This document shows, piece after piece, positions 43,212 to 51,561 of a stretch of DNA of 64,000 nucleotides (positions are counted from its first letter, which is position 1; each line of letters opens with the position of its first letter). Below the pieces are notes generated by a model. It was not told the DNA's origin. It saw only the letters and a program-made list of their open reading frames with translations, and did no database searches. This DNA is from Spirochaetaceae bacterium (GTDB lineage: Bacteria; Spirochaetota; Spirochaetia; CADAEX01), in assembly GCA_009780675.1 (NCBI GenBank), contig WQZP01000002.1, positions 1 to 64,000 on the forward strand. Reading direction: 5' to 3'. A program made the translations under genes and the position numbers.

Positions 43212-44441
43212 TTGCCTATAGAAATTATTGCTGTAAAAAAAGAATATGGATCTCCTGAATGTTTTCTGCATCTGGATAAAAAAACAGAAAACATTAGCTC
43301 AAATGTTAAAGCAGGTAATGTAGAAAAAAGTACAAAATCCCACGAAGATTCTTTGACACTAAAAGATGCATTGTCATTTGAGGATATTTTATCAGATAAA
43401 ATATTGGAAAAGAAAAATCTAACAAAAGAAATAATATTTGCAGAAAAAGGGAAAACTCAAGATGAAAAACCAGATTATGCTTTAAATGATCTTCTCCCTT
43501 TGCATGCAGCTATAAAAACAGAATCTCTCTATGTTGCTGCGCAAAATGCTGAATTTACAGATAAGTCAAAAGACGATGAAATAACAAAAGAAAATGCATC
43601 ATTTGCAAATAATATTCTGGCACAATTATTTGAAAAAACTCCTGTAGAAAGAACTATTTCTAATCCACTAAGCTATTATTTAAATCAAAATAACAGCATA
43701 GACAAAAATATAAATCTTGAAGAAAACAAAGATCTAAAAAAAGAGAAAGAGAAAAAAGAGTTTTTTAAAGTTGTTGATTTGCGCGCAGGTTTAGATTCAG
43801 ATTCAGAAAAAGGAAAATCTTTAAAATCATTATCAAATAAAGAAAATTCCGAAGTATCACAATCAAATAGATTTTCACTTTTAAATAATAATAATATTAG
43901 CCAGAATGTAGATATAAAAGATTTACCTCCTGGTTTACAAACGCAAGTATCAACTGCAAAAGTACATCAGGTTGAGAGTACTATTGCATCACCCAAGAAT
44001 GCAACTCCTTCATTTCATAGCCAGTTTCTTGAATATCTTAGAGAAAGTGGAAATGCAGATATAGTAAAAAACGCAAGTATAATTCTAAAAGCAGAGAAAG
44101 AAGGGGAAATACGACTGTTGATGAAACCCGAAAGCCTTGGGTATGTAAGAATCAAGCTCATGCTTAGCGATAGTAATATAGTGGGCAGGATAATAGTCGA
44201 CAATTATAGTGTAAAAGAAATATTTGAAAGCAACTTAGAGAATCTTATAAAAAATTTCAAAATAAATGGGTACTCTTCTGCAACAATAGATGTTGCTGTT
44301 GGGGGAGAACAGAATAACAGAAAAAAACAATCTGTAGAAAACGAAAGGGTTCTTGCATTAAAAGAAATTGAAAAAATTGATGAGCATACAATTGTAAGAA
44401 CTATGTTAACAGAAAACAGACTAGTGGATATGGTTATTTAA
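43212..44441 (+). CDS. fliK: Hook-length control protein FliK
   Basis: A 409-residue protein. The first 270 residues are low-complexity and rich in Lys, Glu, Asn and Ser, as expected for the extended ruler part. The C-terminal Flg_hook domain (about 285-380) is recognised by EGEIRLLMKPESLGYVRIKL and NLIKNFKINGYSSATIDV; it switches export specificity when the hook is finished. The start is TTG 43212 with AAAGGGG 8 nt upstream. The sequence between start and domain is unlike its neighbours but stays in frame. Confidence 0.9.
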   Translation: MPIEIIAVKKEYGSPECFLHLDKKTENISSNVKAGNVEKSTKSHEDSLTLKDALSFEDILSDKILEKKNLTKEIIFAEKGKTQDEKPDYALNDLLPLHAAIKTESLYVAAQNAEFTDKSKDDEITKENASFANNILAQLFEKTPVERTISNPLSYYLNQNNSIDKNINLEENKDLKKEKEKKEFFKVVDLRAGLDSDSEKGKSLKSLSNKENSEVSQSNRFSLLNNNNISQNVDIKDLPPGLQTQVSTAKVHQVESTIASPKNATPSFHSQFLEYLRESGNADIVKNASIILKAEKEGEIRLLMKPESLGYVRIKLMLSDSNIVGRIIVDNYSVKEIFESNLENLIKNFKINGYSSATIDVAVGGEQNNRKKQSVENERVLALKEIEKIDEHTIVRTMLTENRLVDMVI

Positions 44442-44454
44442 AACGGAGGTTTTT

Positions 44455-44895
44455 GTGGATTTAAGCAATACAATGAGTGATCAGGAAAGAAGCAGAGTCC
44501 AGATGCAAGTTGACAGTTTTAACAGAGCGCTTTCTGCATCTCAGCAGAGGACATCAAAAAACGAACTTGGCAAGGATGATTTTCTGAAAATATTAATTAC
44601 ACAACTTAGGCATCAGGATCCTACAAATCCAATGGAAGACAGAGAATTTATTGCACAGATGGCTCAGTTTTCAACCCTTGAGCAAATGACTAACATGAGC
44701 AGTAGTTTTTCAAAACTGCATGATGTAATTGCATCAAATCAGGCAATTAATCTGATTGGTAAAACTGTGCATATTATTGATGGAGAGCAGGTAATTATTG
44801 GAAGAGTTGAGGGAGTATCGGGATTTCAAGCACCACAACTTCTTGTTAATGGGCGATATTATGAAATGTCAAGAATAGGGAAAATCAGGGAATAG
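44455..44895 (+). CDS. flgD: Hook scaffolding protein FlgD
   Basis: A 146-residue hook-capping protein needed to assemble FlgE. The N-terminal block KNELGKDDFLKILITQLRHQ and DPTNPMEDREFIAQMAQFS is the FlgD signature. It is a short FlgD (enteric form about 230), lacking most of the C-terminal Tudor/FnIII part, which is usual for spirochaetes. The start is GTG 44455 after CGGAGGT. Confidence 0.95.
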   Translation: MDLSNTMSDQERSRVQMQVDSFNRALSASQQRTSKNELGKDDFLKILITQLRHQDPTNPMEDREFIAQMAQFSTLEQMTNMSSSFSKLHDVIASNQAINLIGKTVHIIDGEQVIIGRVEGVSGFQAPQLLVNGRYYEMSRIGKIRE

Positions 44896-44922
44896 GTAAA
44901 GATAGATTAGGAGGAAAATCTT

Positions 44923-46296
44923 ATGATGAGATCATTATATGCAGGTGTGTCAGGACTTCAAAATCATCAGACAAGAATGGATGTTATTGGACACAATATT
45001 GCAAACGTAAATACAATTGGCTACAAAAAGAATAGAGTTAATTTTCAGGATATGTTATCGCAGACACTTCAGGGTTCTGCAAGGCCTACAGAAGAACTTG
45101 GAGGTGTGAACCCGAAACAGGTTGGGCTTGGGATGACTATTGCAGCTATAGATACCATACATACTCAGGGCTCGCTTCAAAGCACTGGTGTTGCAACAGA
45201 TGTTGCCATAACAGGAAGTGGTTTTTTTGTTTTAAGAAGAGGTGAGCAGGAATTTTATACACGCGCAGGCGCATTTAGCCTTGATGAAAATGGCACTCTT
45301 GTAAACCCATCGAACGGTTTAAGGGTCCAGGGGTGGATGACCCAGGTAATAGATGGGATTGAAATATTAAACACTTCTGCAGACCCAGGCAATCTTGTAA
45401 TACCTGTAGGCGGTAAAGACCCTGCTTTTGCAACAACAGAAGTCAGGCTTGCCTGTAACCTTGATAAAAGATTAGCTGAAATCCAGGAAGGAGCAAACCT
45501 TGGCGAAATAATGCAGAATACTTGGACAGTTGATAAGACAATTTATGATGCCTTTGGCAATAAACACATAATGAGTATTGATTTTACAAAAGTTCCAGGG
45601 GAACCAAACAGATGGAACGCGCAGGTTTTTGTAAACAGAAATGCGGAAATAGATACAGAAACAACTGTTGGTGAAGAAGGAAGCTCATTTATAGTTCAGT
45701 TTGGTAATGATGGTTTGTTGTTATCTGCGGAAGATGAGCAAGGCAATATTGTTAATGAAGGAATACTCCAGCTTCCTATCTCTTTTAATGTTCCGGAAAC
45801 AACAATTCCTGAAGGTGAAGAATCTGTAAGGCAAACTTTTGCCCTTACACTTGGTGAAATAGGGAGCGCTACAAATACAATGACACAATTTGCCGAAAGA
45901 AGCTCTACAAAAGTTTTTTGGCAGAATGGATACCCCCTTGGTTATCTTGAAAATTTCAGAATTGACTCAAGTGGTATTATAACCGGTGTTTATTCAAATG
46001 GAACAAGCAGGCCAATTGGTCAGATAGCTCTTGCGAATTTTATAAACCCAGGCGGGCTTGAAAAAATTGGCGATACAATGTTTGCCAGAACAAATAATTC
46101 AGGATTTGCTGATATTGGAACTTCAGGGCTTGCAGGAAGAGGAACATTTGTTGCAGGAACTCTTGAAATGAGTAATGTAGACCTTGCTGAGCAATTTACA
46201 GATATGATCGTTACACAGAGAGGTTTTCAGGCAAATTCAAAAACAATACAGACTGCTGACCAAATGTTGCAGGAGTTATTGACTCTTAAGAGGTAA
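44923..46296 (+). CDS. flgE: Flagellar hook protein FlgE
   Basis: A 457-residue hook subunit. The start MMRSLYAGVSGLQNHQTRMD and the C-terminal VDLAEQFTDMIVTQRGFQAN are conserved rod/hook helices. Cys178 in VRLACNLDKR and Lys165 in VGGKDPAF occupy the same positions as the residues that form lysinoalanine crosslinks between neighbouring hook subunits in Treponema denticola. The hook here is therefore probably covalently stabilised, which is needed for flagella turning in the periplasm. Two ATGs lie in tandem after TAGGAGG. Confidence 0.97.
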   Translation: MMRSLYAGVSGLQNHQTRMDVIGHNIANVNTIGYKKNRVNFQDMLSQTLQGSARPTEELGGVNPKQVGLGMTIAAIDTIHTQGSLQSTGVATDVAITGSGFFVLRRGEQEFYTRAGAFSLDENGTLVNPSNGLRVQGWMTQVIDGIEILNTSADPGNLVIPVGGKDPAFATTEVRLACNLDKRLAEIQEGANLGEIMQNTWTVDKTIYDAFGNKHIMSIDFTKVPGEPNRWNAQVFVNRNAEIDTETTVGEEGSSFIVQFGNDGLLLSAEDEQGNIVNEGILQLPISFNVPETTIPEGEESVRQTFALTLGEIGSATNTMTQFAERSSTKVFWQNGYPLGYLENFRIDSSGIITGVYSNGTSRPIGQIALANFINPGGLEKIGDTMFARTNNSGFADIGTSGLAGRGTFVAGTLEMSNVDLAEQFTDMIVTQRGFQANSKTIQTADQMLQELLTLKR

Positions 46297-46336
46297 TAGA
46301 TAGGGGAAATGTATAAAAATTTCAGAGGTGTAAAAA

Positions 46337-46534
46337 GTGATTAATGTTACAAGGCTTAATGGTGTCAAGTATTTCATTAATCCACACCAAATAGAATATA
46401 TTGAATTAAATCCCGATACCACATTGATAATGCTTTCGGGAAAAAGACTGGTAGTTCTGGAGGACTACCCAACTATTTTTGACAGAATTGTAAAATATAG
46501 GCAGCTTATAGGTTGTTTGAAAAATGAGGAGTAG
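46337..46534 (+). CDS. flbD: Small flagellar protein FlbD
   Basis: A 65-residue protein of the FlbD (SwrD) family. It begins INVTRLNGVKYFINPHQIEY, the family's N-terminal block, and follows with TLIMLSGKRLVVLED. In Bacillus the homologue SwrD supports full motor torque; the spirochaete role is not established. The start is GTG 46337 with AGAGGTG upstream. Position between flgE and motA is conserved. Confidence 0.92.
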   Translation: MINVTRLNGVKYFINPHQIEYIELNPDTTLIMLSGKRLVVLEDYPTIFDRIVKYRQLIGCLKNEE

Positions 46535-46540
46535 TCATTT

Positions 46541-47326
46541 ATGGATTTAGGAACAATAGGTGGAATAGCATTATGCTTTCTCATGTTACTGGGCTCAGTA
46601 CTTTTTGCCGGCTCTGCTCTGGGTCTTTATATAGATGCAGCTTCTATTATTCTTGTTATTGGAGGTTCATTAGCAGGAGTTATAGCATCAAGCCCTCTTC
46701 AGCAAGTATTAAAGATTGTTACACATTTAAAAATTGCTTGTACAATAATAAATTATGAAAAAGAAAAACTTATATCTACTCTTGTAAGCTTTTCCGAACA
46801 AGCAAGGCGCGAAGGGCTTCTTGCTCTTGAAGACAGCCTGGATGAACTTGAAGATAAATTTCTTGCAAAAGGGTTAAGGCTTGTTGTTGATGGCACAGAT
46901 CCTACACTTATTAAAAGTATATTATATAACGAACTCAATCAATTGGATGCCAGGCATCAAGTTGTTATAAAAATGTGGTCTGACTGGACAAAACTTGCGC
47001 CGGCCTTTGGTATGATGGGTACGGTTCTTGGTCTTATTGCGATGATGGCAAATTTGGGAGACCAGGCATCTGTAGGTAGTGGTATGGCGCTAGCTCTTAT
47101 TACAACGCTTTATGGCGCATTTATGGGTAATGCATTTTGCGCTCCAATACAAGCCAAGCTCGAAACCAGAAATGGTGATGAAATTATGGTAAAAGAACTT
47201 ATGGTAGAAGGGATTCTTTCGATTCAGTCTGGTGATAACCCGAGAATGGTTGAGGAAAAACTTCTTGCGTTTTTATCGCCTATTGAGAGAGAGTCAATTA
47301 AAGCTGCGTCAACTACAGGAGAGTAA
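46541..47326 (+). CDS. motA: Flagellar stator protein MotA
   Basis: A 261-residue membrane protein with four helices, the proton (or sodium) channel component of the motor stator. The conserved pore block is KLAPAFGMMGTVLGLIAMM. The large cytoplasmic loop with charged residues (about 60-145) contacts FliG. It is 6 nt after flbD and 14 nt before motB. Confidence 0.96.
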   Translation: MDLGTIGGIALCFLMLLGSVLFAGSALGLYIDAASIILVIGGSLAGVIASSPLQQVLKIVTHLKIACTIINYEKEKLISTLVSFSEQARREGLLALEDSLDELEDKFLAKGLRLVVDGTDPTLIKSILYNELNQLDARHQVVIKMWSDWTKLAPAFGMMGTVLGLIAMMANLGDQASVGSGMALALITTLYGAFMGNAFCAPIQAKLETRNGDEIMVKELMVEGILSIQSGDNPRMVEEKLLAFLSPIERESIKAASTTGE

Positions 47327-47340
47327 TTGAGAAGGTAATT

Positions 47341-48069
47341 ATGCGAAAAAAAGGAAAAAAATGCCCAGATGAAGGTCTTCCACCTTGGTTTGCAACATTT
47401 GCTGACATGGCAACCCTTCTTCTGGTATTCTTTGTAATCATGTTTTCAACTGCCACTATAGATGGATCAGAGTTAAGGCTGATCCTTTCTGCGTTTCAGG
47501 GAATTGGGACTATGCAGGGAGGTAGCACTCTTGATGCAGAAGGGAGGCTTGCAACTCTTGGAAATAACGTAATGGCCCTGCCATCACGCCAGGCCGGGAG
47601 ATCTCTTGACAGGGCAAGAAGAGCTGCTATTTCTGTTTTTCAGCCGGAAATCAGAACCAGAACAGTTAGGGTAACTGAAGATGAGCGTGGAGTAGTCATA
47701 TCTCTTTCTGCTGATGCGTTTTTCAGAACTGCCAGTGCAGAATTAAATATAGAGGAAGCAAGGCGTACAATACAGAATGTTTCAAACCTTATGAAATCAG
47801 AAGAAATGCAGGGGAGAAAATTCAGGATTGAAGGGCATACCGACAGCCTTCCAACAGACCCAGCCGGTATATGGAGAACCAACTGGGATCTATCAACAGC
47901 CAGAGCAATCAATGTATTGTATTATCTTAAAGATTTCAATGTAGATGACAGGTCCATGCAGGTTGCTGGGTTTGCAGACACTGTTCCCATGGCTTCGAAT
48001 GATACGCCAGAAGGAAGAGCGTACAACAGGAGGGTTGATATAATTATCTTAAGTGACGCTCATTTATAA
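47341..48069 (+). CDS. motB: Flagellar stator protein MotB
   Basis: A 242-residue stator partner of MotA. One N-terminal helix (about 17-40) contains the ion-binding D22 in WFATFADMATLLLVFF. The C-terminal OmpA-like domain (about 110-238) binds peptidoglycan, seen in FRIEGHTDSLPTDP and NWDLSTARAINVL. The coupling ion cannot be told from sequence here. The following 73-nt gap holds repeats and a hairpin. Confidence 0.96.
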   Translation: MRKKGKKCPDEGLPPWFATFADMATLLLVFFVIMFSTATIDGSELRLILSAFQGIGTMQGGSTLDAEGRLATLGNNVMALPSRQAGRSLDRARRAAISVFQPEIRTRTVRVTEDERGVVISLSADAFFRTASAELNIEEARRTIQNVSNLMKSEEMQGRKFRIEGHTDSLPTDPAGIWRTNWDLSTARAINVLYYLKDFNVDDRSMQVAGFADTVPMASNDTPEGRAYNRRVDIIILSDAHL

Positions 48070-48072
48070 TAG

Positions 48073-48102
48073 GTATTTGCATATAAAAGTATTTGCATAT
48101 AA
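48073..48102 (+). repeat. Two 14-nt direct repeats with promoter-like spacing
   Basis: GTATTTGCATATAA occurs at 48073-48086 and again at 48089-48102, a 16-nt period. The second copy contains TATAAT (48098-48103) with TTGCAT 15 bp upstream, so an internal promoter for fliL and later genes is possible. The repeat lies in the largest gap between motA and fliM. Confidence 0.55.
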
Positions 48103-48113
48103 TAGAAATTTTT

Positions 48114-48130
48114 GATAAATTTAATTTATC
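48114..48130 (+). promoter_or_regulatory. Perfect 7-bp hairpin directly before the fliL ribosome site
   Basis: GATAAAT (48114-48120) pairs with ATTTATC (48124-48130) around TTA. The GGGAG ribosome site begins at the very next base (48131). It could be an mRNA-processing or translation-control element, or simply chance in AT-rich DNA. Confidence 0.4.
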
Positions 48131-48142
48131 GGGAGACAAAAA

Positions 48143-48706
48143 ATGTCTGAAGAATATGATCTGGATCTGGAAAATTCTTCTGGAGCTTCTGCAGAAGATG
48201 ACATAGGGAAGAAAAAAATAGGTTTTCTCCCTGCAATAATTATAAAAATACTCAAATGGACAGCTATAATCCTTGCTGGTGTGGTTTTTATAGTTACAGT
48301 TGTTGTTGTTACAATAAGAATAATGAATCCTGTATCAAGTACTCCTAATTTCTTTTTCGATACTGAAGAATTACAAAATACACTTCCTACTTTGCAATGG
48401 TATGATGTAGGAGAAGAGATAAGAGGCAGAACTGCTGATACTGACAGACGTGTAATGATACTTGTCAGGGTATCAGTAGGATTTAATCCAAGAGCAAGAG
48501 CCTTACACACGGAACTTATAGATAAAACACCAAAGTTAAGAAGTGAAATAAGGGTTTTCTTTGGAGAAAAATATGAAAGAGAACTTTTGCCAAGAAATGA
48601 GCGGCAGATCAAAGAAGAGTTAAGAAGAAGGCTTAATGTTATGTTGAGCGGCAATGATAGAATTCTTGATTTGATATTTACTGATTTTAATATTGTCGAA
48701 TTTTAA
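48143..48706 (+). CDS. fliL: Flagellar basal body protein FliL
   Basis: A 187-residue bitopic protein with an acidic cytoplasmic tail, one helix (about 33-58) and a periplasmic SPFH-like FliL domain. FliL rings surround and stabilise the stators. Conserved parts include RRVMILVRVSVGFNP-like and the C-terminal LNVMLSGNDRILDLIFTDFN. It is preceded by a GGGAG site after a hairpin, and 25 nt separate it from fliM. Confidence 0.92.
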   Translation: MSEEYDLDLENSSGASAEDDIGKKKIGFLPAIIIKILKWTAIILAGVVFIVTVVVVTIRIMNPVSSTPNFFFDTEELQNTLPTLQWYDVGEEIRGRTADTDRRVMILVRVSVGFNPRARALHTELIDKTPKLRSEIRVFFGEKYERELLPRNERQIKEELRRRLNVMLSGNDRILDLIFTDFNIVEF

Positions 48707-48731
48707 AAAAGGGCAGGTCATTTGAGGTTAT

Positions 48732-49763
48732 ATGACTGATATTTTATCACAAAACGAAATAGATCAGTTACTCACTGCTTTCACATCAGGAGATGTAGAG
48801 TCTGAAGAGGTCTCTCCTCAACTAAGTGATCAAAGAAAAATAAAAATATATGATTTTAAAAGACCTGATAAATTTTCAAAAGAGCAGATACGTACTGTCT
48901 CAATAATGCATGAAACTTTTGCGCGCCTTACTACAACATCGCTTTCAGCACAGCTTAGAAGCCTTATTCATGTTCATGTTGCTTCTGTAGACCAGCTTAC
49001 TTATGAGGAATTTATAAGATCAATTCCGAATCAAACAACAATTGCTGTAATAAATATGGATCCTTTAAAGGGCTCTGCAATCCTGGAAATTGACCCTTCT
49101 GTGACATTTTCAATCATAGAGCGTCTTTTCGGAGGCAAGGGAGAAGGGACAAAGATAACCAGAGAATTGTCAGATATAGAATCTTCTGTAATGGAAGGGG
49201 TAATCGTAAGAATTTTGGGAAATATGAGAGAAGCATGGAGCCAGGTTGTTGATTTAAGGCCGCGTCTTGGCCAAATCGAAACAAATCCGCAATTTGCTCA
49301 AATTGTACCTCCTACAGAAATGGTTGTCCTTGTTACGCTTGAAACAAAAGTAGGCGAGGTAGAAGGGATGATGAATTTTTGTATCCCTTACATAACTATT
49401 GAACCCATAATCGGAAAACTTTCAGCGCAATACTGGTACTCTTCGGTAAGAAGAGGCACAACTGCTGAAAACTTGAATATTTTACGGGAAAGACTTGCTT
49501 CTGTTGATGTTGATATTGTTGCGGAAATAGGAAGGATAAATATATCTGTTAGAGAAGCTTTGGCTCTTGCTGTGGGAGATGTAATAAGGCTTCAAAATGT
49601 AAGAATAAATGATGAAATGAAATTGAAGCTTGGTAATAAACCTAAATTTCTATGCAGACCAGGATTGCTGGGAAAGAAAGTAGCAGTGCAAATTACAAAG
49701 AAAATAGAAGATTTTAGTAAAGAAGAGTTTGAAGAATTAACTGCTGAAGGAGATGAACTATGA
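48732..49763 (+). CDS. fliM: Motor switch protein FliM
   Basis: A 343-residue switch protein. The N-terminal ILSQNEIDQLLTAF is the peptide that binds phosphorylated CheY. The middle CheC-like domain and the C-terminal SpoA domain (about 250-335) bind FliG and FliN. FliM is of usual length. Its stop codon overlaps the fliY start by 4 nt (ATGA). Confidence 0.97.
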   Translation: MTDILSQNEIDQLLTAFTSGDVESEEVSPQLSDQRKIKIYDFKRPDKFSKEQIRTVSIMHETFARLTTTSLSAQLRSLIHVHVASVDQLTYEEFIRSIPNQTTIAVINMDPLKGSAILEIDPSVTFSIIERLFGGKGEGTKITRELSDIESSVMEGVIVRILGNMREAWSQVVDLRPRLGQIETNPQFAQIVPPTEMVVLVTLETKVGEVEGMMNFCIPYITIEPIIGKLSAQYWYSSVRRGTTAENLNILRERLASVDVDIVAEIGRINISVREALALAVGDVIRLQNVRINDEMKLKLGNKPKFLCRPGLLGKKVAVQITKKIEDFSKEEFEELTAEGDEL

Positions 49764-50857
49764 GTGACGGCGCATTGTCACAAGATGAAATTGATGCTTT
49801 GATGAGTGGAAGTTCTGCAGGTTTTGATTTTGAATCTACTGCATCAAATGATGGTGGTCTATCAGAAAATGAAAAACAGTCATTTTTAGCCATTGTAAAT
49901 TCAATAATCGATACTCAATCAGCTACACTTTCGGGCATGATGGGGAAGACCGTTACTATATCGCCGCCATCTATAGAAATTCTCGCTGGCGGAAACATTG
50001 CTGCAGGATTTGATGGAAGTTTTGTAAGAATACAATCCTCATTTACAGATGGCGTTCCTGGTTATCACTCATATTTACTTACAGATGACATTTCAAAAGC
50101 AATGGCAGGCCTACTTTCTGGTCTTGATCAGGTTGAGCTTGATGAAGCTTCTCTTTCTGCTGTAAGTGAAGCTATAAATACTATAAGTGGTTCGGCAATG
50201 ACAGTGTTTGGAGACAGAATAGGAGAAACTATAATGTCCGAACCTGCAACTGCAGAAGTTTTTGATGCCAGTACTTCTGATATCCCTACAGGAGATTTAC
50301 TAAAACTTAATTATCCGATTACAATAGAAGATCATCCACCATCTGTTTTTAATGAGCTTTTTGATATTTCAGTTGTAAAGAAAATAATAACAGAAATCGC
50401 TGCTCCTGCAGCAGGAAAAAATCAAGCAGCTCAATCTCAGCAAGCGCCCAGGCAACAAAGTAGCCCACAACAATCTATGGGAAATATGGGAGCCCCTGCA
50501 GGTGCAAGTATGGGCGGAGGTATACAAAACCAGGGGTATGTAAATATCCAAAATGTTCAATATCCTTCTTTAGCCTCTTTAGGGTCAACTTCTGAGCAAG
50601 GCAATATAAGTCTTCTCATGGATGTTAACATGGAAATGACTGTAGAGCTTGGAAGAACAAAAAAGCCCATACGTGAGATACTTAGTATGGGAGAAGGGAC
50701 AATAATAGAGCTAGATAAACTAGCAGGTGAACCTGTTGATATATTGGTAAACCATAAACTTATAGCAAACGGCGAAGTTGTTGTAATAGATGAAAACTTT
50801 GGCGTACGTGTTACCAAGATCGTTTCAAATCCTACAGGGGTAAATGATGTGACATAA
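49760..50857 (+). CDS. fliY: Motor switch phosphatase-type protein FliY/FliN
   Basis: A 365-residue FliY: a FliM-like CheY-binding peptide (LSQDEIDALMSG), a CheC-like domain, a Gln/Pro-rich linker (about 215-260) and a C-terminal FliN SpoA domain (LLMDVNMEMTVELGRTKKPI). The CheC active-site pattern (D/S)-x3-E-x2-N is kept at S133, E137 and N140, with P162 close to the expected distance. It may therefore dephosphorylate CheY at the motor, which is known for Bacillus and Thermotoga FliY. Its sequence ends 24 nt before fliO. Confidence 0.94.
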   Translation: MSDGALSQDEIDALMSGSSAGFDFESTASNDGGLSENEKQSFLAIVNSIIDTQSATLSGMMGKTVTISPPSIEILAGGNIAAGFDGSFVRIQSSFTDGVPGYHSYLLTDDISKAMAGLLSGLDQVELDEASLSAVSEAINTISGSAMTVFGDRIGETIMSEPATAEVFDASTSDIPTGDLLKLNYPITIEDHPPSVFNELFDISVVKKIITEIAAPAAGKNQAAQSQQAPRQQSSPQQSMGNMGAPAGASMGGGIQNQGYVNIQNVQYPSLASLGSTSEQGNISLLMDVNMEMTVELGRTKKPIREILSMGEGTIIELDKLAGEPVDILVNHKLIANGEVVVIDENFGVRVTKIVSNPTGVNDVT

Positions 50858-50871
50858 AAAAGTCATAAACA

Positions 50872-50881
50872 GGGGGGGGGG
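50872..50881 (+). repeat. Ten-G tract abutting the fliO start codon
   Basis: Ten consecutive Gs (50872-50881) run directly into the ATG of fliO at 50882. The tract replaces a normal spaced ribosome site. Such homopolymer runs readily change length during replication, which could vary translation of fliO. Confidence 0.8.
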
Positions 50882-51487
50882 ATGACTTTAAAAGGTTTTA
50901 TATTTTTTCTTTTTCTCATTAGCATAATAGCGTCTCCATTAATATCTCAACAAGATAATGTCAACCAAATCCAAATACAGGATGAAAGTGAATTAATAAT
51001 ATTAGACGAAGAAACTCCGGCTTTTTTCCCGGAGGATGGTCTATTGGAAAGGGATCTTGGTTTTTTTACAGCCTGGGATGTTATAAGGATGATTTTGATC
51101 CTTGTTTTTGTAATAGCCTGTATTTATGGGCTTTTCTTTGTTCTTAAAAAAGCAGGAGTCCAAAAATTCAAAGAAGATAATTTAATAAATATTATATCAA
51201 GCAGATCCCTTGCAACAGGAAAAACAATGCACATTGTTGAGGTAGGCAACCATATAATGGTTATTGGAGCTGCTGACAATTCTATTTCCACCCTTTTCGA
51301 AGTAACAGATAAAGAGACTATTGATAATATCAGGCTTCAAAAAGCTGAAATAAAAAAACCAGCTGAAAACAGTTTTCAACAATATTTATATAATATGTTT
51401 TTTAGGGGAAAAGGAAATAAAAGTTTTAAGGAAGGCAGTGGTTTTGATTTTTTTAAAAAACAAAGGGATCGGATAGAAAAAATGTAA
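50882..51487 (+). CDS. fliO: Flagellar export assembly protein FliO/FliZ
   Basis: A 201-residue membrane protein with a signal-like N-terminus (1-20), a periplasmic acidic stretch, one membrane helix (about 66-90, DVIRMILILVFVIACIYGLF) and a cytoplasmic tail. FliO aids assembly of the FliPQR export gate. The cytoplasmic block IISSRSLATGKTMHIVEVGN is the family signature. The ATG directly follows ten Gs. Confidence 0.88.
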   Translation: MTLKGFIFFLFLISIIASPLISQQDNVNQIQIQDESELIILDEETPAFFPEDGLLERDLGFFTAWDVIRMILILVFVIACIYGLFFVLKKAGVQKFKEDNLINIISSRSLATGKTMHIVEVGNHIMVIGAADNSISTLFEVTDKETIDNIRLQKAEIKKPAENSFQQYLYNMFFRGKGNKSFKEGSGFDFFKKQRDRIEKM

Positions 51488-51561
51488 TAAAAACAGTTGT
51501 CTAACAAATTTTTCGAGCACTATTTTAATACAGAAAGCAAAATTTCTTTTGGGAGGGGGAA

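Noticed and set aside
48121-48654. 177-codon minus-strand open frame over fliL
   Set aside because: Complementary to fliL along its length, low-complexity, with no ribosome site or family motif.
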